Source: Candidatus Sphingomonas colombiensis (GTDB taxonomy: Bacteria > Pseudomonadota > Alphaproteobacteria > Sphingomonadales > Sphingomonadaceae). Taken from it: a DNA stretch of 64,000 bases. The notes below the pieces were generated by a model that saw only the letters and a program-made list of their open reading frames with translations, was not told where the DNA came from and did no database searches. This document shows, in pieces, positions 34,662-42,832 of the stretch; positions within the stretch are counted from its first letter, which is position 1; every line of letters begins with the position of its first letter. The DNA is taken from NCBI GenBank assembly GCA_029202845.1, contig CP119315.1:1185501-1249500 (forward strand), in the 5' to 3' direction. Made by a program: the position numbers and the translations under genes.

Positions 34662-36709
34662 CAGTGGGTCACCGGGGCAGGGCGTTGGTCGACCTGTACG
34701 ATATGACCATCAGGGATGCTAGGATCGTCATGGATGGCGATGATTTTTTTGAGGGAAGAAGCCATTCGCTCATGTGCGTCCACCCAGCGGTCGGCATTGA
34801 TGGTGCCGTCGGCCTCCTCTTCGAACGCGATTGCGAGATCCGCCTCGGTGTCGATCAGATTCTTCGCCGCACGCTCGCGCTGCTCAACATTGCCTTTCTC
34901 GACACGGAGTTCGCCGCAATCCGAGCATGAGCCGTGTTTTTGGCAAGGGAGAGCGTCCCAGGGATGAACGCAAATGCCGAGATCGGTGACGTGCGCGGTA
35001 CGGGAGACGCTTTTCACAAACTCCTCACGGCGCACCGGGTCTTTGATAGATCTCGTTGCTTGCGCGACCGGACCAGCGGCCTCGCCCGTCATTAGCTTTT
35101 CGCTTACCCGCTTTGCGCGTTGAACCGGCGAACGATGATCATAGGCGCGGTTCTGAGCAACATTCTGACGGCTCATCCAGCGGGCGAGGTCGACATCGCT
35201 CAAGCCGCCCTCGAGCGCCAAGGTGTTCAGCCAATGGCGGATTTGATGGGATGGGCAGCGGAGAGGTCGCCCGTCTTCGTCAAGATATCCGAGTCGTTCG
35301 AATATCGAGGGCGCACCGGTGATCCCGACGAGATACACGTTTATGTTGGCATCTTTGAGGAGGGACACCGTTCCTCGCAGCCCGCCATCCATCGAGCGTT
35401 TGACGAAAAACTTGGGAATGATGAACAAGCTGTCGTGGAGGTACTGGCTTCCTTCGCCGGAGCGTAAGATCTCACCACGTTCAGATTTTCGATAGAGAAC
35501 CCGACGAAGATCACCCATCCGAAAACACCGCCCTCGCTTGCTTTCCGGACGGACAGGCTTGAGGGACATATCGTTGTCTCTGACAAACTGGTATGGATCA
35601 GTGACAGCAGCGATCTCGACGATCTGATTGAGCGGCAGCCAAGCATCGTCATCGATCTCGTCCCATGCGTCGCCCAGCAGCGTCTTATCCGGGAATGCAA
35701 CCTGATGCGTGGCTGCGCGCCATGTCGGTTCCGAAATGCGTTGCAGGTCTGCGACGGCGCGCTTTACGACATCGTTCATAACCGAAGGCACCCACTTAAT
35801 CTGAAGCGTGTGAGCTCCCTTCTCTGGCCAGTGGCGCAAACCAATGCGCTCGCAAGGGTTGCCAAAGCGATCAAGCACCTGAACGCCCATATCGTCCAGT
35901 TCCGGCTCGCTATGGAGGCAGTCTCGAGGAAGGGTCAGCAACTCGTTCACGCGGAAACCACCGCTTACGCAGAGCTCGATTCCGCGTTGGATGAACAGGT
36001 CTCGCTCATCGAGGTCACCACGCCCAGAAAGGTCGGCTAAGGCGTCGATGATCTCCTGGCGTGGCATCAACTCGTCACGACGGCGATCCGCAACGGCACC
36101 TATCGCATTATGCTTCGCTTTGCGCCCAATCGAATTGCGCCATTCGATTGGCGCGGGCGCTAGGCGCATGTCGTCCATCTGGAGAGCGATAAACGCTAGT
36201 TTGCTACCAATGTTCGCCGCGCCTTCGCCCAGTTCCGATTTTGCCGCCTGCGCCGCTGCCTCGAAATCGCCGTGCACCAACAGATGCGGCTGCGGTGGCC
36301 TTTGGCCAAACTGAGAATACAGCCAACGACATGCTGACACGACAGCTTGCAAATTCGAGGCCGAGAAGCCCTTATCGCTGCGCCCCTCGAAAGCGCAGAC
36401 CATGACCTTGGCAAAGCCGAAAAACGGCTCAGGGAACGGTGGCAAACGACTGCCCTTGACGGCTTTCGCTATCGTGAAATGGAGACCGCCGGCACCTGCA
36501 TCGGACGCTCGGGCGCGTGACACGAGCGGCCAATATTGATCGTCGAAGTTCGGAACGCGTAAGACGTTTGCTTTCCGCGCACGCTCGACCTGCTTTTCTA
36601 GCTCTTCAACGGCCGAAGATACGGCGGTCGAGCGAAACGCGAGCACGTCGCCATGAGAGCGCCAGTTGGATGCACGGACCTTGATCGCCCGATTGATGCC
36701 TGAGGTCAT
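34661..36709 (-). CDS. Tyrosine recombinase (third of trio), large
   Basis: The 682-residue protein has the tyrosine-recombinase core. The Arg box is in GFRVNELLTLPRDCL, PSHQIRHWLNTLALEG supplies His-x-x-Arg, and the nucleophile Tyr is likely in QNRAYDHRS. The C terminus contains a Cys cluster (CVHPWDALPCQ..GSCSDC) seen in Tn554-type large recombinases, probably a zinc site. The start overlaps the preceding recombinase by four bases. Size and place match TnpB-like members of tandem-integrase modules that move genomic islands. Confidence 0.85.
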   Translation of the reverse strand: MTSGINRAIKVRASNWRSHGDVLAFRSTAVSSAVEELEKQVERARKANVLRVPNFDDQYWPLVSRARASDAGAGGLHFTIAKAVKGSRLPPFPEPFFGFAKVMVCAFEGRSDKGFSASNLQAVVSACRWLYSQFGQRPPQPHLLVHGDFEAAAQAAKSELGEGAANIGSKLAFIALQMDDMRLAPAPIEWRNSIGRKAKHNAIGAVADRRRDELMPRQEIIDALADLSGRGDLDERDLFIQRGIELCVSGGFRVNELLTLPRDCLHSEPELDDMGVQVLDRFGNPCERIGLRHWPEKGAHTLQIKWVPSVMNDVVKRAVADLQRISEPTWRAATHQVAFPDKTLLGDAWDEIDDDAWLPLNQIVEIAAVTDPYQFVRDNDMSLKPVRPESKRGRCFRMGDLRRVLYRKSERGEILRSGEGSQYLHDSLFIIPKFFVKRSMDGGLRGTVSLLKDANINVYLVGITGAPSIFERLGYLDEDGRPLRCPSHQIRHWLNTLALEGGLSDVDLARWMSRQNVAQNRAYDHRSPVQRAKRVSEKLMTGEAAGPVAQATRSIKDPVRREEFVKSVSRTAHVTDLGICVHPWDALPCQKHGSCSDCGELRVEKGNVEQRERAAKNLIDTEADLAIAFEEEADGTINADRWVDAHERMASSLKKIIAIHDDPSIPDGHIVQVDQRPAPVTH

Positions 36710-38283
36710 GCGGCCAGGTCCTGAGCTTTCATTTCGTCACAGCGTTGGATGACCAATTCCACCGCTAAAATGTGCTCGTCGTAAAGTTGCGTCCATTTCG
36801 GATCGGCGCCCTCGGATAGCTTTTCCGCTCGGCGATCGATCAGTTTATCGAGAACGTGCTCGTGTGGTGCCTCCATCCATGGCTGGAAATCGCGACAGAG
36901 ATAGCATGCCAAGGGGGCTAGCAGACCGCAAAAGCCAAACTCGCCGCAGCTTCCGAGCCCTTCGCGTTTTTTGTTCTTTTTGTTCAAATGCATGATGCGA
37001 CTGCTGGGATCACCAGCCCGGGCAGCTTCGTCTTCGTTGCGGATCACCTTCCCAAGGAAGGCCTGCGCCACGGGTGCCAGGAGGGTCGAGAGGGCACGAT
37101 CGAGATTGCGGACTGCATCCGACCGAGCATTGAAATAGACCAATACGTAATCGGTTGACGTATGGTCGAGAGCGTCGGCCACCTCTTGGACGGACGCGCC
37201 CTCGTCAACCAGGCGCGTAGCGAAGCTATATCTGAGGCGGCGAGGATGAAGGTGCAGCGGCCCGCCTTCCGCGTTGCGGAGCCCCAGATCTCTAGCGACT
37301 GCTTTCACGACGACGCCCAGATAGCCGGGGGAGCGGCGGTAGGATTTGCGCTCATGGGTTGTTCCCAGCAGCGCCTGCTCGGGCTTAGGCCTACGAAAGA
37401 TCGGCCGAATGGCGCCATCAATATGCTGTGCGCCTTGATTGCGCGCGATCAGCTTGGCGACGAGTTCACCGATCTCGGGCACCAGCCTGCGGACTCGGAA
37501 CTGATCGCGCTCACCGGCGGTGCGTTTCTTGATACGCGGTATTCGAAGCTCATGGACGATCTGGCCGTCCTCTAGCTTTGTGCGAATGTAATCCTGCTCT
37601 TCGAGTAACACGAGGTTTCGCGGATTTGTCCCAAGAGCGACCATCAGCCAAACGAGCACCAAATCAGCGAGATCGAGCCGGCCAGCGGCCTGGGCCGCCT
37701 TCAAGGCAGACCGCAACTGGGTCATCTCGACTCCTCGAAGCGGTCCGCGATTAATGTCATGGCTCAGAACCGCGCGCCCCCTCGGGTTGCCGCCTATCTG
37801 CAAGCTCTCAAACCCAGATGCCACGTCGGGATCGAAAAGGTCGAAACCGGCATCAGTGGCCCAAATATACCAGCGCACAAAACCGCCGGTGTAAAAACCG
37901 ACGTTCTCCTCGCTGACGCGCCCGCGAACAAACTCTTTGTATCTTTCGAAGAATCCTCGATCGAGCATTCTATCTCGCGAAACCGCGATGTTCAGCTCAC
38001 CAGCGATCGGCTCTTTCGCCAATAATCGCATGAACTTGTGTTGACCGACAACGTAGGTTGCGGCGTTATTTCGGATAAGATGGCGGACAAATGCCTTGAG
38101 AGCACGAGTTACGCGATAATCCACAATCGAAAATTCAGTCCACGATACAACACCATCCGTGGCAATGCGCCAAATATCGCCAGACGTATCTATCACATCT
38201 CCAGAAGAAGACTGCACCAAAGCGTCCTCTAATTCTTCTTCGGGAAATTCGGAAAAAAGATCGATCAGACCAGAGTTTTTCAT
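36706..38283 (-). CDS. Tyrosine recombinase (second of trio)
   Basis: The 525-residue integrase carries an Arg box in LGTNPRNLVLLEEQD, the HPRRLRYSFATRLVDEG motif, and a nucleophile Tyr in the YVLVYFNAR segment. A C-terminal Cys-rich stretch, LGSCGEFGFCGLLAPLACYLC, is typical of Tn554-like transposase recombinases and is followed by FQPWMEAPHEHVLDKL. Translation is coupled by ATGA to the third recombinase, and only 15 bases separate it from the first. It acts with its two neighbours at attachment sites, which I could not define with certainty. Confidence 0.87.
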   Translation of the reverse strand: MKNSGLIDLFSEFPEEELEDALVQSSSGDVIDTSGDIWRIATDGVVSWTEFSIVDYRVTRALKAFVRHLIRNNAATYVVGQHKFMRLLAKEPIAGELNIAVSRDRMLDRGFFERYKEFVRGRVSEENVGFYTGGFVRWYIWATDAGFDLFDPDVASGFESLQIGGNPRGRAVLSHDINRGPLRGVEMTQLRSALKAAQAAGRLDLADLVLVWLMVALGTNPRNLVLLEEQDYIRTKLEDGQIVHELRIPRIKKRTAGERDQFRVRRLVPEIGELVAKLIARNQGAQHIDGAIRPIFRRPKPEQALLGTTHERKSYRRSPGYLGVVVKAVARDLGLRNAEGGPLHLHPRRLRYSFATRLVDEGASVQEVADALDHTSTDYVLVYFNARSDAVRNLDRALSTLLAPVAQAFLGKVIRNEDEAARAGDPSSRIMHLNKKNKKREGLGSCGEFGFCGLLAPLACYLCRDFQPWMEAPHEHVLDKLIDRRAEKLSEGADPKWTQLYDEHILAVELVIQRCDEMKAQDLAA

Positions 38284-38298
38284 GTTAACACGCTAAAT

Positions 38299-39522
38299 TT
38301 ATATATCGACGGACTTCTTCTGGAGATCGTATATACGACTGTTCGCGCGTTTAGCTATAGCTGACCGCGAATATCGACTGTCCATGACCGTATCCTCAAC
38401 CCACCCGTTCAGATAAATTTGATCCTCCCTGACCTGCTTCTCATCCCAGCCGTGTTTCTCTGCCTCTTCGACAAACCGCTCGTTCATATCGTGGCGGAGG
38501 ACGTGCGAAGCGAAATTGCCGAGGGCGGGATAAACATCACGAAGCCGCTCGAAGATAGCGAACGCGGCTCGGATCGAAATCTCAAACCCATCTTCATTGA
38601 CGAAGAGAAAGCGCGATTTTCGTGACTGAGGAAACGCTGCGCGATCCGATCTGTGGTCGAGCCATACGGCCATGGCATCCTGAGCATCGCCATTGACCTC
38701 GATCATTCGAGGGCGTGTTTTCGCCCTTGCCGGACGTGCACGGCGATCGTCTGGGTTGTTATGGCGAATGTGCACGAAAAGCTGAGGCGGCTGCTCGAGA
38801 TTTTTGTAGTCGTTGCGATGCAAGCCCGCGAGTTCGCCGGCTCGCAACCCATAACGATAGTGCAGCAAGATCAGGGCGTGGTTTCGCCGCCGGAGCTTTG
38901 GCACAAAGGGGTTTTTCGGCGAATCTGGCCTGATCACCTCCAGCAACAGCTTGCGCTGCGCCTCGGAAAGGCCAGATCGATCGCGTTCGGCAGCTCCGGC
39001 ATTCCCTCTGGGCTGTTGAGCTTTTGCGCGGCTGCGGAATTCATTCCGCTCCGTCCTAAGGTCCCTCAGGTCTTCTCTGCGCGCTCGTGCGATAACGGCC
39101 TCAAACCGCCAAAGCAGGTATCGAATGAAGTCGGCGTACCGTCGCTTCGCATACGAGGTTACGACAGCGCCTTTCCGTCCGTCCGCACGACTCAGGCAAC
39201 GATTGGCAAAATCGGCCAACTCGTCGCGGGAAAGGAATCTGCCGGAAGCTAGCCGTTGCATCAGGTCGATGCCCCTGGCCTCCAGAAATGATAGCCCGGT
39301 GGCGATACCTTGGGAGACGTTACGAATCGTTTTGGGGCTATCGCCTGGCACCCGATGAACGACGATCACATAACGAAGGGCGTATGTGTCTGGGATGCGG
39401 CTGTCGCGGCGGACGACGAGCGACATTTCTTCGCCGCTCGCCATCCGGATCTCAGTTACGAGATAAGCCGCTTGCTTGACAATTTGACCGCGTATTTGAT
39501 TTTTCGCATTGGAAGCCGCCAT
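38299..39522 (-). CDS. Tyrosine recombinase (first of trio)
   Basis: The 407-residue integrase has a helical core-binding region and a catalytic domain with YRYGLRAGELAGLHRNDY (Arg box), FASHVLRHDMNERFVEE (His-x-x-Arg) and the Tyr of SRYSRS near the end. It is the promoter-proximal gene of the recombinase operon and starts just 77 bp after the dnaN stop on the same strand. Since no terminator is visible in that gap, dnaN readthrough could express it. This edge position is typical for an integrase next to its attachment site. Confidence 0.85.
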   Translation of the reverse strand: MAASNAKNQIRGQIVKQAAYLVTEIRMASGEEMSLVVRRDSRIPDTYALRYVIVVHRVPGDSPKTIRNVSQGIATGLSFLEARGIDLMQRLASGRFLSRDELADFANRCLSRADGRKGAVVTSYAKRRYADFIRYLLWRFEAVIARARREDLRDLRTERNEFRSRAKAQQPRGNAGAAERDRSGLSEAQRKLLLEVIRPDSPKNPFVPKLRRRNHALILLHYRYGLRAGELAGLHRNDYKNLEQPPQLFVHIRHNNPDDRRARPARAKTRPRMIEVNGDAQDAMAVWLDHRSDRAAFPQSRKSRFLFVNEDGFEISIRAAFAIFERLRDVYPALGNFASHVLRHDMNERFVEEAEKHGWDEKQVREDQIYLNGWVEDTVMDSRYSRSAIAKRANSRIYDLQKKSVDI

Positions 39523-39599
39523 GCGGAGCCATTGGCAGAAAAATCGTTTAGAATCACGTGCTTTGTTGCGATCGCTTTACACTGCTGTCTGAGGGCGTC

Positions 39600-40718
39600 C
39601 TACACCCGCATCGGCATCAAAACGTAGAGTGCCGGCGATTTGTCGTTCTCGCGGATCAGCGTCGGCGAGGCGGCGTCGGCAAGGTGCACTTCCACCATAT
39701 CGCCATCGACCTGGCCGAGGATGTCGAGCAGATAGCGGCTGTTGAAGCCGATCTCGAACGGTGCGGAGACATATTCGCCCGGCACTTCTTCCGCCGCCGT
39801 GCCGTTTTCCGGGCTGGTGACGGAGAGCGTCACCTTATCACGATCCAGCCCCACCTTCACCGCGCGGGTCTTTTCCGTCGCAATGGTGGAAACGCGATCG
39901 ACACCCTCCATGAAGCTCTTCGGATCGATCTTCAGGATCTTGTCATTGCCCGTCGGGATGACGCGCGAATAATCCGGGAAAGTGCCGTCGATCAGCTTGG
40001 AGGTCAGGATCGCCTGCCCCAGATCGAAGCGAATCTTGGTCGCGGACAGCGACACGCCGACCGAACCATCGACCTCATCAAGCAGCTTGCGCAGCTCGGC
40101 GACGCATTTGCGCGGCACGATCACGTCGGGCATCCCGTCCGCGCCATCGGGGCGCGGAATCGTCACGCGGGCAAGGCGATGGCCGTCGGTCGCCGCCGCC
40201 TTCAGCACCGGCTGCGCGCCGTCGCTGTCGGCGACGTGCAGGAAGATACCGTTGAGATAGTAACGCGTCTCCTCGGTGGAGATCGCGAATCGCGTCTTGT
40301 CGATGATCTGCTTCAGCGACTCGGCCGGCATCTCGAACTGATGCGGCAGCTCGCCCTCGGCGATCACCGGGAAATCGTCGCGCGGCAGCGTGCCGAGCGA
40401 GAAGCGCGCACGGCCGGCAACGATCGCCATCCGCCCGTCCGCCGCGCTCAGCGATACCTGCGCACCTTCCGGCAGCTTGCGCGCGATGTCGAACAGGGTG
40501 TGCGCGGAAACGGTCGTCGCGCCCGGCTGGTCCACCGCGGCGGGCACGCTTTCGTTGATCTGGAGATCGAGGTCGGTCGCCATCAGCTTCAGCGCACCCT
40601 CCGCCGTCGCCTCGATCAGCACGTTGGAGAGAATCGGAATGGTGTTCCTGCGCTCCACCACCGATTGCACATGGCTAAGCCCCTTGAGGAGCGTCGCGCG
40701 TTCGATCGTCGCCTTCAT
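39600..40718 (-). CDS. dnaN: DNA polymerase III beta subunit (sliding clamp)
   Basis: The 372-residue protein is the ring-shaped processivity clamp that tethers replicative polymerase to DNA. It begins MKATIERATLLKGLSHVQSVVERRNTIPILSNVLIEA and ends in the conserved YVLMPMRV, so it is intact despite lying beside the island. Three clamp domains of about 120 residues each are expected from the length. The start at 40718 matches family N termini; a longer upstream frame is not credible. It is not next to dnaA here. The island recombinases read in the same direction from its 3' end. Confidence 0.97.
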   Translation of the reverse strand: MKATIERATLLKGLSHVQSVVERRNTIPILSNVLIEATAEGALKLMATDLDLQINESVPAAVDQPGATTVSAHTLFDIARKLPEGAQVSLSAADGRMAIVAGRARFSLGTLPRDDFPVIAEGELPHQFEMPAESLKQIIDKTRFAISTEETRYYLNGIFLHVADSDGAQPVLKAAATDGHRLARVTIPRPDGADGMPDVIVPRKCVAELRKLLDEVDGSVGVSLSATKIRFDLGQAILTSKLIDGTFPDYSRVIPTGNDKILKIDPKSFMEGVDRVSTIATEKTRAVKVGLDRDKVTLSVTSPENGTAAEEVPGEYVSAPFEIGFNSRYLLDILGQVDGDMVEVHLADAASPTLIRENDKSPALYVLMPMRV

Positions 40719-40782
40719 TCTATCGTCCCCCAGCCCTCCGGCAGCGGCCGGGGCAGTTCGATCCACCCTAGCCAATGAAAAA

Positions 40783-40806
40783 GGGCCGGAGCAAGCGCCC
40801 CGGCCC
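40783..40806 (-). terminator. Intrinsic terminator of outer-membrane protein gene
   Basis: GGGCCGG at 40783-40789 pairs with CCGGCCC at 40800-40806, around a ten-base loop. Read on the minus strand, the stem is followed by TTTTTCATT, as in a Rho-independent terminator, 29 bases after the stop of the beta-barrel gene. On the plus strand a weaker TTCTTTTC follows. Confidence 0.8.
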
Positions 40807-40834
40807 TTCTTTTCGTCAGATCGCGAAGCCGCGC

Positions 40835-41455
40835 TTAGAAGCGCATGCCCACGCCCGCCATGATCTGATGGCGGTCGAGGTTCGGATCGTAGTTGTTGAC
40901 GCCATCGATGTGGCCATAGTGCGAGTAACGATACTCACCCTTGATGTAGGCGGTCGGCGTCACGTTATACTCGACGCCCGCGCCCAGACGGTAGCCGCCG
41001 AGGTTCTGGCTGTCTTCGTAGGTGGTCGACGTGCCATCGAAATAGCGCGCGTTGAAGCGAGCGTTGGTATAGCCCGCCTTCGCGTAGATCATCGCGCGCG
41101 GCGACACGACATAACCGACGCGACCGCCGACATAGAGGTCGCGGCCCGCCTTCAGGCGAGCGCTGTCACCGGCGTTGACGATATCAAAGGCGCGCGCCTT
41201 CGTGGTGGAACCGTCGATCTCGCCTTCGATGCCGACGATGGCGCTGCCGCCAAGGTTGGCGTCATAGCCAATCGCGCCGCCATAAGTGAAACCGTCGCGG
41301 CCATCGCTGGTGCCGTCATGGGCGTTCAGGTGATCCCACCCGGCCAACACTTCGACACGCGGCCCCGAAAACGGGGCCTGGCTCTGCGCCAGCGCCGGGG
41401 TGGCGAGGGCGGTGCCCAGCGCGGCGGCCGCAGTGGCGATAACGAGCTTACGCAT
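40835..41455 (-). CDS. Outer-membrane beta-barrel protein (Opa/OmpA-like porin family)
   Basis: The 206-residue protein has a clear Sec signal (MRKLVIATAAAALGTALATPALAQ, cleavage after AQ) and then alternating amphipathic strands typical of an eight-stranded barrel: FSGPRVEVLAGWDHLN, FTYGGAIGYDANLGG, YVGGRVGYVVSPRAMIYAKAGYTNARF, GYRLGAGVEYNVTPTAYIKGEYRYSHYG. It ends in RF, the aromatic C-terminal outer-membrane signature. The ATG at 41455 follows a GGAG site; four codons upstream are in frame. It is monocistronic with its own terminator. The function is structural or adhesive, not known. Confidence 0.87.
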   Translation of the reverse strand: MRKLVIATAAAALGTALATPALAQSQAPFSGPRVEVLAGWDHLNAHDGTSDGRDGFTYGGAIGYDANLGGSAIVGIEGEIDGSTTKARAFDIVNAGDSARLKAGRDLYVGGRVGYVVSPRAMIYAKAGYTNARFNARYFDGTSTTYEDSQNLGGYRLGAGVEYNVTPTAYIKGEYRYSHYGHIDGVNNYDPNLDRHQIMAGVGMRF

Positions 41456-41676
41456 AAAAAACTCCATTCGATAACCGTCCCCTGAAACTGGGGGCGCACG
41501 GGCTATCTGGGCCTTCTCGCCGCACTTTGCATGAACCTCAGATAAACGAGGAAATCCGTTGTTTTTGGGCCACAGGGGGTTGAAATCACCCCGCTATGTT
41601 CCAAAACGCGCGCGCCCTTGCGCACCCGGCAAAAGGCGTTGCGCCACGCCCGCCTGCTGGTCCAAAGACCGGGGCC

Positions 41677-42318
41677 ATGGACGCATTCCCCTCCCGCCGC
41701 CTCGGCCGCGATTTCATCGCGCGACACGGCGAAACGGTGTTCAACGCCGCCCACCGTCTGCAAGGCGACGCCCCGCACACTCCGCTCACACGCGCCGGAT
41801 TCGCGCAGGCAGAGGAAATGGGGCGGGCGCTACGCGAATTGCTTGGGCCCAAACCGGCGCTGACGCTCTGGGCATCGAATGCCGGTCGTGCGCTGCAGAC
41901 GCTGGCGATCGTGGCTGAGCATCTCGAACTCGATTGGCACGATGCCCGGGTCGATCCTCGCCTGACCGAGATCGGCATGGGTAGCTGGGGCGGCCGATAT
42001 TATGCCGACGTGGTGGGTGAAGTCGGCGCGGTGATCGATTCGCAAGGGCTGCTGCGCCCCGCGCCCGATGGGGAGGATTATCCCGCGATCGCGACGCGCG
42101 TGTCCGGGTGGCTGGCCGACACCGCGCAGGATGCGGGCGACCGGCTGGTGATCATGCACGGCATCTCCAGCCGTGTGATGCGCGGGGTGATGACCGGCGC
42201 GGCGGACGGGCATTATGGCGCACCAGTCTTGCCGGGCCATCCGCAGGGCACCGTCACGATGATCGAGGGGGGCCGCGAATCGGTCGTCCACCTCGGGCTG
42301 GGATACGCTCCGGCGTGA
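41677..42318 (+). CDS. Histidine phosphatase family protein
   Basis: The 213-residue protein has the phosphohistidine motif FIARHGETVFNAAHRLQGD with the nucleophile His, the LTRAGFAQAEEMG helix, and a second catalytic His in LVIMHGISSRVMRG. Members dephosphorylate sugar phosphates, phosphoproteins or small molecules. The frame is open to 41596, but the residues before 41677 are unlike the family and lack a ribosome-binding site. The last four bases overlap the next gene (GTGA). Substrate cannot be told from the sequence. Confidence 0.85.
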   Translation: MDAFPSRRLGRDFIARHGETVFNAAHRLQGDAPHTPLTRAGFAQAEEMGRALRELLGPKPALTLWASNAGRALQTLAIVAEHLELDWHDARVDPRLTEIGMGSWGGRYYADVVGEVGAVIDSQGLLRPAPDGEDYPAIATRVSGWLADTAQDAGDRLVIMHGISSRVMRGVMTGAADGHYGAPVLPGHPQGTVTMIEGGRESVVHLGLGYAPA

Positions 42319-42785
42319 TCGCCGCCGCGCTTCTGCTGCTCGCCGCGGCGGAGGGGCGGACGACGCTGGGCGTCTATCAGAGCTGGGGTGCGTTTCGTGA
42401 TGCTGCCCCGTCGCGCTGCTTCGCGATCGCCGCGCCGATTCGCGCGGGCGCGGCCTCCCGCTGGCGACCGTTCGCGAGCGTCGTCAGCCGATTCGGCGTG
42501 GAGCGACGCGGCGCGGTGTTCGTCCGCCTGAGCGCGGCCGCGCGCCCCGGCACCCCGGTGACGCTGGCGATCGGCGAGCGCCGCTTCACGCTTTCCGCGC
42601 ATGACAGCGCCGCCTGGTCGCCCGATGCCGCCACCGATCGCGCGATCGTCGCGGCGATGCGTGGCAGCCGCAGCATGAGTGTATCGGCCGTCGCGCCGAG
42701 CGGCCGCCCCTTTGCGGACAGCTATGCGCTGACCGGCGCCGCCACCGCGATCGACGCGGCCGCGCTGGGCTGCGCGCGCGACTGA
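42315..42785 (+). CDS. Secreted IalB-like hypothetical protein
   Basis: The 156-residue protein starts with GTG overlapping the previous stop. A short hydrophobic signal (IAAALLLLAAAEG) is followed by a domain beginning YQSWGAFRDAAPSRCFAIA and ending with a single Cys (ALGCARD), so one disulfide is possible. The layout resembles the invasion-associated locus B family, common as small periplasmic proteins of alphaproteobacteria with unknown biochemical role. Translationally coupled to the phosphatase and just upstream of rlmN, though with no obvious functional link. Confidence 0.65.
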   Translation: MIAAALLLLAAAEGRTTLGVYQSWGAFRDAAPSRCFAIAAPIRAGAASRWRPFASVVSRFGVERRGAVFVRLSAAARPGTPVTLAIGERRFTLSAHDSAAWSPDAATDRAIVAAMRGSRSMSVSAVAPSGRPFADSYALTGAATAIDAAALGCARD

Positions 42786-42832
42786 ATCGCCACCGCTGGA
42801 AAAACCGCGCGACTTCGCCTATGTGCGCCGTC

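Larger units (their letters stand above)
8020..39582. mobile_element. Putative integrated genomic island with defence cargo
   Basis: Between a core SDR gene and dnaN lies a 31-kb block of lower and uneven GC content carrying three tandem tyrosine recombinases at its right edge, a serine resolvase inside, and almost only defence-type or hypothetical genes. The right border should be at or just beyond the dnaN stop (39600). The left border falls in 7800-8200. GTGTAAAGC at 8020-8028 is inverted at 39574-39582 and is offered as a weak end marker. No long direct repeat was found by eye. It may be a composite of two elements, with the resolvase region as the seam. Confidence 0.5.

Noticed and set aside
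39523..39599. tRNA-type attachment site beside the recombinases
   Set aside because: No tRNA gene is present; the neighbouring gene is dnaN.
39558..40778. Long plus-strand open frame over dnaN
   Set aside because: It is antisense to a certain sliding-clamp gene and rich in Arg and His, as shadow frames are.
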